Assembly: GCF_036227205.1 (NCBI RefSeq) | Contig: NZ_CP109442.1 | Location: 2,790,001-2,854,000, forward strand | Length of the DNA stretch: 64,000 nucleotides | Origin: Amycolatopsis sp. NBC_01480 | GTDB taxonomy: Bacteria > Actinomycetota > Actinomycetes > Mycobacteriales > Pseudonocardiaceae | Direction: 5' to 3' | In this document: in pieces, positions 1 through 7,561 of the stretch | Layout of the letters: each line of letters starts with the position of its first letter | How positions within the stretch are numbered: position 1 is the stretch's first letter | Program-made: the position numbers and the translations under genes | The notes under the pieces: model-generated | Told to the model about the DNA's origin: nothing | The model's database searches: none | The model's input: only the letters and a program-made list of their open reading frames with translations

Positions 1-1715
1 CCCCCGGCCGCCTGGTCCAGCGCGAACCTGGCGGCACCGGCAAGGCTGCCGATCTGCGTGGTGCCCGCGACGTTCATCGCCGAGAACGCGTCGCCCACCG
101 TGGACTGCATCCCGGACATCGTGGTGGCGGTGTTGGTGCCCATCACGGTCAGGCCGCTGGTCCACGCGGTCGAGGTGCCGGCGCCGTAGGTCTGGGCGTC
201 GGACTGCATACCCGACATTGCGTTGAACGTGTCGGTGGCCATCTGGCCCCAGTCGGTTTGCGTGATCGTCTTGAGCGTGCCGAGTTCCGCGGCGCCGCCG
301 TCCTTGAGCGTCTGGAATGCGCCGGTCACGTCACCGCTGAGCGCCTGCGCCATCGCCAGCAGCCCGTACGTCAAGCCCTGCACGGGAATCATCAGGGCGA
401 GGAACGCCGGCGTGGCCAGGATGATCGCCGCCACGAACGGCGCCGCGAGCTTGACCAGCAACGGCAGCAACGGTTTCAGCGTGTCCGCGAGAATCTTGAT
501 CACCGGGTTGAGCGCGTCGAACAGCGGGCCCAGGGCCTGGCCGAGGCCGGTGAGCGCCGGGCCGAGGCCGTCCGCGGCGGCCTGCGCGACGTAGGCCAGC
601 GCGTCGGCGAACGGCGTGATCAGCGGCTTCACCGCGTCCAGCGCCGGGCCGAGGATCCGGGACACGGCGTCGCCGACCTCGGCGAGTACGTGGCCGAGGG
701 TGCGGAACGTCTCCTGTCCCTCGGGCGACTGGACGAAGTCCTTCACCGTCTTGATCGCCGGGCCGAGGATCGGCTGCACACCGCCGGCGCCGTCGGTCAG
801 CGCCTTGAACGCGCTGCCCACGATCGTCGCGAGATCCTTGATGGTGCCGAAAAACTGCTTGAACCCGGCGATGCCGTCCTCAATCCAGCCCTTCAGCCGG
901 CCGTCGGAGGCCGCGGCCTGGATGAATGCATTGAAGCGGTCGCCGACCTTGCCGAGGTTCCCGGTCAGCTGAACCAGCACCGGCATGGCGACCTGTCCAA
1001 TGCGGACGAACGCCTGGATCACCGGGTCCAGGAACTTCCCGACGTTCTGCACCACCTTCGCGGTGCCCGAGAGGATGTCGTTGACTTCCTTGGTGCCCTT
1101 GGTGGTGCGCAGGAAGCTCGTCGCCTTGACGACCACGCCGCTCAGCGCGGACGCGATCTGTTGGAATCCCGAAGTCAGCTTCGGCAGGGTGGCCCGCAGG
1201 TTGTCCGCGGCAGGCGCGAGCGAGTGTTCGAACGCGTCGGACACCGATTTCTTGAGCGGGTCGAACACGCCCTTGAACGCGGCCTTCATGCCGTCCGCGC
1301 CGAGCTTGAGCGTGGTCATCACGCCGACCATCGCGAACAGGCCGGCCACCGCGAGCGGCGCGACGCCGGCGACCGCCTTCACCGCGGTCACTGCGGCGGC
1401 ACCGAAGTTCGCCGCCAGCTGGATCGCGCCGCCGAGTGCGGCGGCGCCGGTGATCGCCGTGGTGGCGAACGACCCCACCGCTTTCGCGGCCGAGGCGAGG
1501 TCGCCGCGCAGCTTCGCGAACCGTTTGCTGCGCTCGTCCTGGAACGCCTGCCCGGCGGCGTCCACCTCGGCCTGTGCCTTGACGATGGCCTTCTGGTGGT
1601 CCTCGGCGGCGCGCTGCACGGCGCGCAGCTGTCGTTTCGCCTCGGCCGCCGCGGCGCGGACCCCCTTGGCGTCACCGTCGAACTTGATCTTCGCGGTGCG
1701 TTCGGAGTTGGCCAT
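1..1715 (-). CDS. Phage tail tape measure protein (C-terminal part outside window)
   Basis: The frame opens at an ATG at 1715 and stays open to the left edge, at least 571 codons. Residues ~15-60 are rich in Ala, Lys, Arg, Glu and Gln and should form a coiled coil. Hydrophobic stretches occur at ~115-138 and ~415-445, with long Ala/Gly/Leu-rich helical sequence between them. This pattern, together with its place after the tail chaperone in a tail operon, is typical of tape measure proteins, which set tail length and take part in DNA ejection. The start overlaps the stop of the upstream gene in a TGATG, so translation is probably coupled. The assignment rests on composition, size and position; no enzyme motif is visible. 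Confidence 0.85.
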   Translation of the reverse strand, partial: MANSERTAKIKFDGDAKGVRAAAAEAKRQLRAVQRAAEDHQKAIVKAQAEVDAAGQAFQDERSKRFAKLRGDLASAAKAVGSFATTAITGAAALGGAIQLAANFGAAAVTAVKAVAGVAPLAVAGLFAMVGVMTTLKLGADGMKAAFKGVFDPLKKSVSDAFEHSLAPAADNLRATLPKLTSGFQQIASALSGVVVKATSFLRTTKGTKEVNDILSGTAKVVQNVGKFLDPVIQAFVRIGQVAMPVLVQLTGNLGKVGDRFNAFIQAAASDGRLKGWIEDGIAGFKQFFGTIKDLATIVGSAFKALTDGAGGVQPILGPAIKTVKDFVQSPEGQETFRTLGHVLAEVGDAVSRILGPALDAVKPLITPFADALAYVAQAAADGLGPALTGLGQALGPLFDALNPVIKILADTLKPLLPLLVKLAAPFVAAIILATPAFLALMIPVQGLTYGLLAMAQALSGDVTGAFQTLKDGGAAELGTLKTITQTDWGQMATDTFNAMSGMQSDAQTYGAGTSTAWTSGLTVMGTNTATTMSGMQSTVGDAFSAMNVAGTTQIGSLAGAARFALDQAAG

Positions 1716-2212
1716 CAGGCGCCGCCCTGGCCGAACTTGCGCACGATCTCGTCGGCGGCGGCGTTCCACTCGCGACTGATCGTGGTCGCCTCGCGGTCGG
1801 CGACCGGGAAGAACGCGTAGGCGTTCGTGCCGCGGTGCGGCCGATACTGGCGGCCGGGCGACATGCCGTAGCGGGGACTCGCGTACCAGCCGGACCGCCG
1901 CGACATGCCGAAGATGGAGCCGAACAAGATCCCGTACGCCGGGGCACGGTGCCGGCCGAGGCGACGCGATCCGCCCACCTGGATCGCCGGCACCCGGTCG
2001 CGCACCACCTTGACGGTCGTGGCGAGGTTCGGGCCCTGCCGGCCGCCGTGCGCGGCAACGTCGGCCGAGGCCTTCGGGGCGAGCTTCGCGGCGATCTTCG
2101 CTGAGCGGTCGCGGATCTCGGTCTGCGCGTCCTTCGGCAGCTGTGTGAGCGCGCGCAGGATCTCCCGTACGCCCTCGATGCGCACCGTCACGACGAGCGC
2201 CCGTTTCGCCAT
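1715..2212 (-). CDS. HK97 gp10-like head-tail/minor tail protein
   Basis: This 165-residue protein opens with a conserved-looking segment (MAKRALVVTVRIEGVREILR) followed by a charged helix. Such an N-terminus is common in gp10-like proteins that complete head-tail joining in HK97-type siphoviruses. An AGGAGG ribosome binding site lies 7-8 nt before the ATG. The gene sits between the tail chaperone and the tape measure gene. That is an unusual place for a gp10-like protein, which is more often beside the connectors, so a minor tail role is also possible. It overlaps the tape measure start by one base. Confidence 0.6.
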   Translation of the reverse strand: MAKRALVVTVRIEGVREILRALTQLPKDAQTEIRDRSAKIAAKLAPKASADVAAHGGRQGPNLATTVKVVRDRVPAIQVGGSRRLGRHRAPAYGILFGSIFGMSRRSGWYASPRYGMSPGRQYRPHRGTNAYAFFPVADREATTISREWNAAADEIVRKFGQGGA

Positions 2213-2231
2213 CGTGGTGCACCTCCTCGCG

Positions 2232-2387
2232 TCAGCCGGACAGTGGGACGGGACCGCGTGGGTCCGGGCCTTGTCCTGGCCCCGAGGCTTGCTCTCGCAG
2301 CACGGCGGCGACGGTGTTGATGCCGCGCAAGTCGAGTGCTGCGATCTCGGAAGGGGCGATGCCTGTGGCGACCGCGAGCGCGATCAC
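2232..2387 (-). CDS. Tail assembly chaperone, downstream (frameshifted) part
   Basis: After the stop of the 93-residue chaperone at 2396, the -1 frame is open to a TGA at 2232 and reads like real protein: an aliphatic helix (VIALAVATGIAPSEIAALDL) followed by a charged helix. The +1 frame is Arg-rich noise. Siphoviruses commonly extend the gpG-type chaperone by a -1 ribosomal frameshift just before its stop (the G/GT pair). The -1 frame has no stop for over 40 nt upstream of 2396, so a shift there would give a fusion of about 145 residues. The end coordinate marks a GTG at 2387 that could alternatively start a separate 51-residue protein. No classical slippery heptamer is obvious; CCT sliding to CCC near 2410 is one candidate. 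Confidence 0.55.
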   Translation of the reverse strand: MIALAVATGIAPSEIAALDLRGINTVAAVLREQASGPGQGPDPRGPVPLSG

Positions 2388-2395
2388 CAGACGGG

Positions 2396-2677
2396 TCAGG
2401 CTTCCCCGCGGGTAGGGTCCTCGTCGTCCTCGTCGTCGCCCGGCACCAGCAGCACGTCGTAGCCCTCCTCCAGCTCGGTCACCTTCGCAGGCGCCAGCTC
2501 GGGATAAGTGCGTTTGAACGCGAAGAACGCGATCTTGTAGACGTGCGCCATGGAGAGGCTGGATTCCAGCGCGTAGAACGACACCTTGGTGGTGCGCTCG
2601 AACAACAGGATGTCCCGCGGCTGGGCGACGATGGTCTCGTCGAAGCCGTCGTCTCCTGTGATCTTGAGTGTCAGCAT
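2396..2677 (-). CDS. Tail assembly chaperone (gpG-like)
   Basis: This 93-residue protein starts MLTLKITGDDGFDETI and ends in a very acidic tail. The chosen ATG at 2677 follows AGGAGAG at good spacing; a longer upstream reading overlaps the previous gene and has no such site. Small acidic proteins between the major tail protein and the tape measure in siphovirus operons are tail assembly chaperones that coat the tape measure during tail building. The open -1 frame beyond its stop supports this. Upstream neighbour: a short beta-rich protein that ends 7 nt before this start. Confidence 0.7.
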   Translation of the reverse strand: MLTLKITGDDGFDETIVAQPRDILLFERTTKVSFYALESSLSMAHVYKIAFFAFKRTYPELAPAKVTELEEGYDVLLVPGDDEDDEDPTRGEA

Positions 2678-2684
2678 GTCTCTC

Positions 2685-3035
2685 CTAAAAGGACAGAACG
2701 GATCGTTTGATGTCGGCGGGGGTGCCGGTGTAGTCGACGAACGCGCGCTTGGCGTTGGCATCGCTCGGGCCGAAACCGAACGTGGCGCTCGACAGTGGCC
2801 CGATTGCCTTGGTCGCCCCTGCCGGCAGTGCCACGGTGAGGTCCGAGACGGCCAGACCGTCGTAGGTGGCCTGTGTCTTCACCGTGACCGTGGCGGGCGC
2901 GGCGCCGGTGTTGGACACGAGCAGGAACACCGTGCCGCCGGTGTCGACGATGTCGCCGTCGGCGTTGGGCGAGGCCGCGGTGGGCGCGGTGCCTGCCCGG
3001 GTGATGGGCTGGGTGGCGACGGACTGGCGAGCCAT
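2685..3035 (-). CDS. Phage structural protein, short beta-sandwich type (hypothetical)
   Basis: The 116-residue protein begins MARQSVATQPITRAG at an ATG preceded by GGAAAGGG. It is dominated by alternating beta-strand-like sequence (GGTVFLLVSNTGAAPATVTV) with many Val, Thr and Gly. Such small sandwich proteins occur in siphovirus head-tail operons as head decoration or tail-tube accessory proteins. The position between the likely tail-tube protein and the chaperone favours a virion role. No enzymatic motif is present. A longer upstream reading to 3293 overlaps the tail-tube gene and is Arg-rich, so it was not used. Confidence 0.55.
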   Translation of the reverse strand: MARQSVATQPITRAGTAPTAASPNADGDIVDTGGTVFLLVSNTGAAPATVTVKTQATYDGLAVSDLTVALPAGATKAIGPLSSATFGFGPSDANAKRAFVDYTGTPADIKRSVLSF

Positions 3036-3076
3036 GATGGGTCCCTTTCCTGACTGCCGCGGGGTTTCGGTGTGGC

Positions 3077-3487
3077 TTACGGCCGGGAGTAGGCCGGCGG
3101 GCCGACGAGCTGGAACGTGATCTCGGTCTGCTCGTTGTCGCCGCGGTCGCCGCCCACCGGGGCCGGCTGCACCATCAGAGATCCGGTCCAGCGCACGTGC
3201 TCGCCGGTGATGTTCGGGTGGTGGTCCAGCTGGAACTGGGCGACGGTGCCGCGATTGAGCCACAGGAAGTCTTCGAACCCGCCGGCGGTCCACTTGGCGT
3301 AGGTGGTGGCGGCCAGGGTCGGCTGATCATCGGTCTCGCCGATCGCCGCGCCGTCCGGGCAGTAGGTGTAGATGTAGTCGCCGGTCTGGACGCCGGGGTC
3401 CAGGGTCCAGCTGGCGAGCTGGCATTCGACGGAGATTCCGCCGATGGTCAAGGTGATGACCTTGAGACGCCGCACGGTGAGCGCCAT
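3077..3487 (-). CDS. Probable major tail (tube) protein
   Basis: This 136-residue beta-rich protein starts at an ATG behind a strong AGGAGGAGG site. The sequence alternates hydrophobic and polar residues in strand-like blocks (KVITLTIGGISVECQLASW) and ends with a hydrophobic strand and proline tail. Its size, fold type and position between the tail terminator/connector genes and the tail chaperone match the major tail protein slot of an HK97-type late operon. The assignment is by context and composition. Confidence 0.6.
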   Translation of the reverse strand: MALTVRRLKVITLTIGGISVECQLASWTLDPGVQTGDYIYTYCPDGAAIGETDDQPTLAATTYAKWTAGGFEDFLWLNRGTVAQFQLDHHPNITGEHVRWTGSLMVQPAPVGGDRGDNEQTEITFQLVGPPAYSRP

Positions 3488-3499
3488 GGTTTCCTCCTC

Positions 3500-3862
3500 C
3501 TACAGACCCACGTCGACCGTGATGGCGTATGTGGGAAGCTGAGTCCCGCCCTGCTGCAACAGGCCCGGGGATGCCGCGGCCACCGCGAACAAGGCGTCGC
3601 CCTCGATGGCTGCCACCACCGGCTCGACCAGTTCGTAGAGCCGGGCCGTGGCGTACTGGTCGAACGGCACCACCAGGTGCACAACGAAACTCGCCTCCGT
3701 CGGCGCGGAACCGCCGTAGCTGCCCCACGTGACCGTCGGTGGCGTGATCACGGCGCCGGTGCCCTGCACCGTCGCCCCAGGGTCCTGGTAGACCCGCAGA
3801 CCATCCACTGTGGACAGAGCGGTGTCCAGTGCCGCGGCGGCGGCCTGCATGCTGGTACTCAT
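3500..3862 (-). CDS. Probable tail terminator / head-tail connector protein
   Basis: The 120-residue protein starts MSTSMQAAAAALDTALSTV at an ATG that overlaps the stop of the upstream gene in an ATGA. It has an N-terminal helix, then a central beta region (EASFVVHLVVPFDQYATARL) with a second helix. This helix-strand-helix pattern with a segment like VPFDQYATARLYELVEP is common in tail-terminator proteins that cap the tail tube and bind the connector. It directly precedes the major tail protein, as expected. Confidence 0.6.
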   Translation of the reverse strand: MSTSMQAAAAALDTALSTVDGLRVYQDPGATVQGTGAVITPPTVTWGSYGGSAPTEASFVVHLVVPFDQYATARLYELVEPVVAAIEGDALFAVAAASPGLLQQGGTQLPTYAITVDVGL

Positions 3863-4209
3863 CCGACGATCGCCCGGGTGTGCCGGCCGATGCGAAGCAA
3901 CCGGTCGATGTCGGCATCGAACGAGGGGACGCGTGCCGACCCCAGCTCGGCCATGTCCACCAGTGCCTCCGGTGAGCGGCGGCGGGTGAACCAGCGCACG
4001 GCCAGCCTGATCGTCCCGAGCACCAAGTCAGCCGTAGGAACTTTCGCCCCCGGAACCGGGAACTGTCCGTAGTCCACATCGGACCGGACGCGCTCGACGA
4101 AGGACACCGCGGCATCGAGGTTCGCCTGGAGAAGGACATCATCCCGCGCGTCCGGCACGGCCATGTCCGCCTTCAGGTCCGCGAGCCGCGGCGGCCAGAC
4201 CACCGTCAC
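3859..4209 (-). CDS. Head-tail connector (gp6-like)
   Basis: The 116-residue protein begins with a GTG (MTVVWPPRLADLKADM) that overlaps the upstream stop as GTGA; a longer reading to 4278 has only Arg-rich sequence and is rejected. It is mostly helical with segments such as ARDDVLLQANLDAAVSFVER and LVLGTIRLAVRWFTRR. Short helical proteins of this form directly after the capsid gene are head-tail adaptors in HK97-like phages (gp6 family), which bind the portal and let the tail attach. Confidence 0.65.
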   Translation of the reverse strand: MTVVWPPRLADLKADMAVPDARDDVLLQANLDAAVSFVERVRSDVDYGQFPVPGAKVPTADLVLGTIRLAVRWFTRRRSPEALVDMAELGSARVPSFDADIDRLLRIGRHTRAIVG

Positions 4210-4427
4210 CTCTGCTCGCCTCCCTCGGCGTGCTCGTCGTCCTGGTGCTCGTCGGCGGCCTGGTCTTCCAGGACCCATCCGCGATCGGTGAGGACCCAGC
4301 CGCCGGCGCGGCGGGTGTAGTCGGTGGTGGTGTCGCTGCCCTCGACCGCGGCAGCCTCGGCCGCCGCGGTCTGCTCGGCACGGGTGTCCTCGGCTTTCTT
4401 CGCGGCCGGCCGCGTGGCGCCGGCCAT
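4206..4427 (-). CDS. Small phage protein after the capsid gene
   Basis: A 73-residue frame starts MAGATRPAAKKAEDTRAEQT at an ATG that overlaps the capsid stop by one base (TGATG) and ends in a GTGA overlap with the connector gene. The first half is a charged helix; the second half contains GGWVLTDRGWVLEDQ and an acidic tail. Small proteins of this kind between capsid and connector are common in actinobacterial prophages and are of unknown role. The two-sided translational coupling is the main reason to call it real. Confidence 0.6.
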   Translation of the reverse strand: MAGATRPAAKKAEDTRAEQTAAAEAAAVEGSDTTTDYTRRAGGWVLTDRGWVLEDQAADEHQDDEHAEGGEQR

Positions 4428-7400
4428 CAGGCGGCCACCGTGTGGCGGATGGCGTGCAGGCCCGCGGGGCGCAGCAGCCGCACCGCGACGTAGCCGAACA
4501 GCGCGAGGTCGATGTTCGCCGGGCCGCCGCGCTCCTCGAACCGGAACGTCAGCAGCGGCGATTCCCACGCCCACACGTCGGTGCGGTTGAAGATCAGCAC
4601 GTCGGCGTCGCCCGCGGCGTTGCCGCTCATGGACCAGGTCGGCAGGTTCGGCAGGCCGTCGACGTACCAGCCCTGTGTGACCGCGTTGCCGACGCCGGCG
4701 GAGTTCTGCGCGCCGATGCTGGGCAGCAGCGGCCGGCCGTTCCCGTCGACTGCCGAGGCGTAGGCGGTGGTGGCCTCCTGCGACAGGTGCGCGATCGACG
4801 GAGCGGCGAAGCGGTGGAACGGGTACTGCGCGAGCACCTGGCGTTCGCCGGCGAGCAGCTTTTCCCCGCCGTAGGTGCCGGCTGCGACCGATCCGCCGGT
4901 GGTGGTGTACACCCACGCGCCCGAGGGAACCTGGCCCGCGGTGATGGCGCCGCCGGCGCCGTTGGCGCCGTTGAGTTCGGCGTACAGCTTCGCCTCGGTG
5001 TTCTGGCTGTAGGCCTCGCTCATCGCCTGCGTGGCGATGGCGTCGATGGCGGGGTTCGAGCTGTCGGCGATCTCGCGCGTGATGGTGAACAGGCCCGACA
5101 CGGCGTTCGGGGTCACCGTCTTGGTGCCGATGGTCAGCGCCCCGGACGCGGGGTTGGTGCCCTCGGTATGGGTGCTGGCCATGCCCGTGCTGGAGGTGTA
5201 CGCCGGGATGGTGAACGGGGTCGCGTCGGTGAGGCTGCCGCGGGACACCGAGCCCCACAACGGCCGGCCCTGCAACAGCTGTGTGACGTAGAGGTCCGGG
5301 CGGTAGCCGGGCGGGATGATCGCCGCGGTGTTGCCGGTGTTCGCGGCGAACGCCGCCGACGCGGCCCCGCCCGCGGCGCGGCGCTGCGAGTCGGCCAGCT
5401 GCAAGGAGAATTTCTCCAGCCGGCCGCGAGCGTCCACGTCGCCCTCGGTGCGGGACTTCCACGCGTCCTTGATCATCGACGGGCCGTGACCGTCCATCTG
5501 GTACACCAGCGGCTCACTGACGACGGTGGCCGCCTGGCCGGCCGGGATGACCTGACGGCCTTGCGGGGCCGGCAGCTTCGCGAAGGCCTCGGCGACCGCG
5601 GTCCCGATCGCCTCGGACAGGCCGGCGGTGAAGGTGGCGAAATCGGGGGCCGCGCCCGCGGCCGGCGGGGCGGGGGTCTGCGGCTCGGCCGTCGGTGCGG
5701 TCATGGTGGGTTCCTTCGTCTCTCGGGTGGCGGCGACGGACGCGACCCGCGCGCCGTCGAAAGCGGGCATCGCGGTCAGCGCGACCGCGCGCAGGGTGGC
5801 GCTGTAGACCAGGCACACGGTGTCGTCGGCGGGGTCGGGCTCCCACCCGTCGCCGGGCTCGAAGTCCACTTCGATGGAAAACCCGTCGTAGACCCGGTCT
5901 TCGGCGAGCGCGAGCATCGCGTCACCGTCGGTGCCGCGGCCGATCCGGAACGCGGCGGCCAGGCCGGCGTCCGTGCTGGCGAGCGTGGCAGCGTAGCCGA
6001 ACGACTGGTAACGGTCGTGGTCGCGGTTGAGCTTGATCCGGCTGGAATCCCCGCCCCAGTGCAGGGAATCCTTGGCGAACTTCCATGCCCGACCACCGGA
6101 GCGGGCGACCGTGCCCCAGGGCACGGCGACGCCGGAGACGGTCCGCTTCGCACTGTCCACGGTGAACTCGGCGGCGGCCGGGTCGGCAGCGAACCCGAGC
6201 GTCAGCGTGCCGGGGTTGTCGTCGGTGAACCGGACGGTGGGGAACGTGGCAGTGGCGGACACGGGCGGCTCCTGCACGGTGGGGCCCGGCGCCGGTGGGG
6301 CGGGGGAAAGCGCCGGCGCCGGGGGCTTCGGGACGGTCGCCGTGGGGATGTTCTCCAGCACGGCAATGCGCTCGTCGGTGTAGACACCCACCTCACGGCC
6401 GGCTTTGTAGGCCTGCATCCGGGTCAAGGTGTCGGACTTGAGGAAGTGGGCGTACTCGTAGCGGGCGGTGTAGCCGCGCGGCAGGACATCGGCCATCGAC
6501 ATCCGGTCCTCGACCGCGGCGGCGAACGCGCGCAACGTGAAGTCGATCAGGTCAAGGCGCCGCTGCTCGGCGTTGGCGTAGGTGCGGCTGGTGGTCGACA
6601 CCCCGAGGTCTTCGGGGTCCAGCCCGGTCAGGCGGGCGATCTCCAGCACCGCGTAGTCGCGGGCCGAGGAGAGTTGCAACTGCTCGGGCGACCACTGCAA
6701 CACGTTCGCCTTGAGCGCCGCGCCGACGTAGCCCCACGCGCGCTCGCGGTTGGCCTGCGCCCACTCGTCGAGGATGTCCTGGACCTCGTCCTTGGTGGGG
6801 TCGGTCATGCCGTCGGCCGGGGAGAAATAGCCGAGCGGCAACGGGTCCGACGCCGAGCGCGACGCGGCGGCGTCGAGCAACAGCGCGATCCGGATCGCGC
6901 GGGCGCCGGCCACCAACAGCGGGTCGTTCGGCGAGTCGATCCGGATCAGCTCGGCGTCCGGGATCGGTTCCCACGCCGAACCCTGCGGCATGCCGGTGGC
7001 CGAGGAGACGTACACCCTGTAGTCCTCGCGCACCGTCACCGATCGCGGCTCCAGCCGGCGGACCTGGACCGGGTAGCCGTGCCACCCGAACTTCGTGACC
7101 CGCCACCACGACACACCCTCGAACAACAGGTCTTCGATGGTGCGGGTCATCGTGACCGAGCGGGCCACGTCCGGTTCCGGCTGCTGCAACAGGATGTAGG
7201 TGTCGGCGACCACCGCGCGGGACGCGTCATGGGTCTGCAAGGGCAGCGCGCCGAGCGTGCCGCAAATCAGGTCCCGGGCCCGCTTCACCGCCGGGACCGA
7301 CATCGCCAGGCGCCGCGGCACCCGGGTGGACAGCAGCCCGGCCGGCGGCGCGCCGCCGGCGGCCATCTCCGGCGGGATGTCCAGCTGGAAACTCAGCGGC

Positions 7401-7504
7401 CGAGCCCACCTCGGCGTCTGCGCCAAGTCGGCCTGCGCCGCCACACGCTCAGGGGCGGGCGCAGGGCCGTTGCCCCACGACACGATGTCCCGCCACAGCC
7501 CCAT
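4427..7504 (-). CDS. Portal-protease-major capsid polyprotein (HK97 type)
   Basis: One uninterrupted frame of 1025 codons carries three head proteins that are normally separate genes. Residues 1-390 resemble an HK97-type portal. A Pro/Ala linker spans 391-416. Residues ~447-600 resemble an S78 prohead protease, with NRDHD at 493-497 (His496 a likely catalytic residue) and GFSIEVD at 541-547 (Ser543). Residues 601-1025 resemble an HK97-fold major capsid protein with a charged N-terminal delta-like region. A methionine at residue 601 (5704) has GAAGGAAC about 7 nt upstream, so capsid protein could also be made alone, which would help supply the many capsid copies needed per portal. There is no clear ribosome site before the first ATG; the palindrome at 7521-7536 lies there instead. 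The gene ends in a TGATG with the next one. Confidence 0.85.
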   Translation of the reverse strand: MGLWRDIVSWGNGPAPAPERVAAQADLAQTPRWARPLSFQLDIPPEMAAGGAPPAGLLSTRVPRRLAMSVPAVKRARDLICGTLGALPLQTHDASRAVVADTYILLQQPEPDVARSVTMTRTIEDLLFEGVSWWRVTKFGWHGYPVQVRRLEPRSVTVREDYRVYVSSATGMPQGSAWEPIPDAELIRIDSPNDPLLVAGARAIRIALLLDAAASRSASDPLPLGYFSPADGMTDPTKDEVQDILDEWAQANRERAWGYVGAALKANVLQWSPEQLQLSSARDYAVLEIARLTGLDPEDLGVSTTSRTYANAEQRRLDLIDFTLRAFAAAVEDRMSMADVLPRGYTARYEYAHFLKSDTLTRMQAYKAGREVGVYTDERIAVLENIPTATVPKPPAPALSPAPPAPGPTVQEPPVSATATFPTVRFTDDNPGTLTLGFAADPAAAEFTVDSAKRTVSGVAVPWGTVARSGGRAWKFAKDSLHWGGDSSRIKLNRDHDRYQSFGYAATLASTDAGLAAAFRIGRGTDGDAMLALAEDRVYDGFSIEVDFEPGDGWEPDPADDTVCLVYSATLRAVALTAMPAFDGARVASVAATRETKEPTMTAPTAEPQTPAPPAAGAAPDFATFTAGLSEAIGTAVAEAFAKLPAPQGRQVIPAGQAATVVSEPLVYQMDGHGPSMIKDAWKSRTEGDVDARGRLEKFSLQLADSQRRAAGGAASAAFAANTGNTAAIIPPGYRPDLYVTQLLQGRPLWGSVSRGSLTDATPFTIPAYTSSTGMASTHTEGTNPASGALTIGTKTVTPNAVSGLFTITREIADSSNPAIDAIATQAMSEAYSQNTEAKLYAELNGANGAGGAITAGQVPSGAWVYTTTGGSVAAGTYGGEKLLAGERQVLAQYPFHRFAAPSIAHLSQEATTAYASAVDGNGRPLLPSIGAQNSAGVGNAVTQGWYVDGLPNLPTWSMSGNAAGDADVLIFNRTDVWAWESPLLTFRFEERGGPANIDLALFGYVAVRLLRPAGLHAIRHTVAA
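5702..5717 (-). promoter_or_regulatory. Internal ribosome binding site and ATG inside the polyprotein gene
   Basis: Reading leftward, GAAGGAAC precedes an in-frame ATG at 5704 by about 7 nt. The ATG is codon 601 of the polyprotein and lies exactly at the join between the protease-like part and the capsid-like part (EPTMTAPTAE). This would allow a separate 425-residue capsid protein. It is seen in sequence; use of the site is inferred. Confidence 0.5.
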
Positions 7505-7520
7505 GCCGTCAAGCTACCGT

Positions 7521-7536
7521 CGGTATCTGGATACCG
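7521..7536. promoter_or_regulatory. Palindrome before the portal-capsid gene
   Basis: CGGTATCTGGATACCG is a perfect 7-bp-arm palindrome, flanked on both sides by GACGGTA-type words, and sits 17 nt before the ATG of the polyprotein gene in the only short gap of the late operon. It could be an operator for a prophage regulator or an RNA hairpin controlling translation of the head gene. Confidence 0.35.
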
Positions 7537-7561
7537 TCAGCATCTAGAGGCTTGGTGTGGG

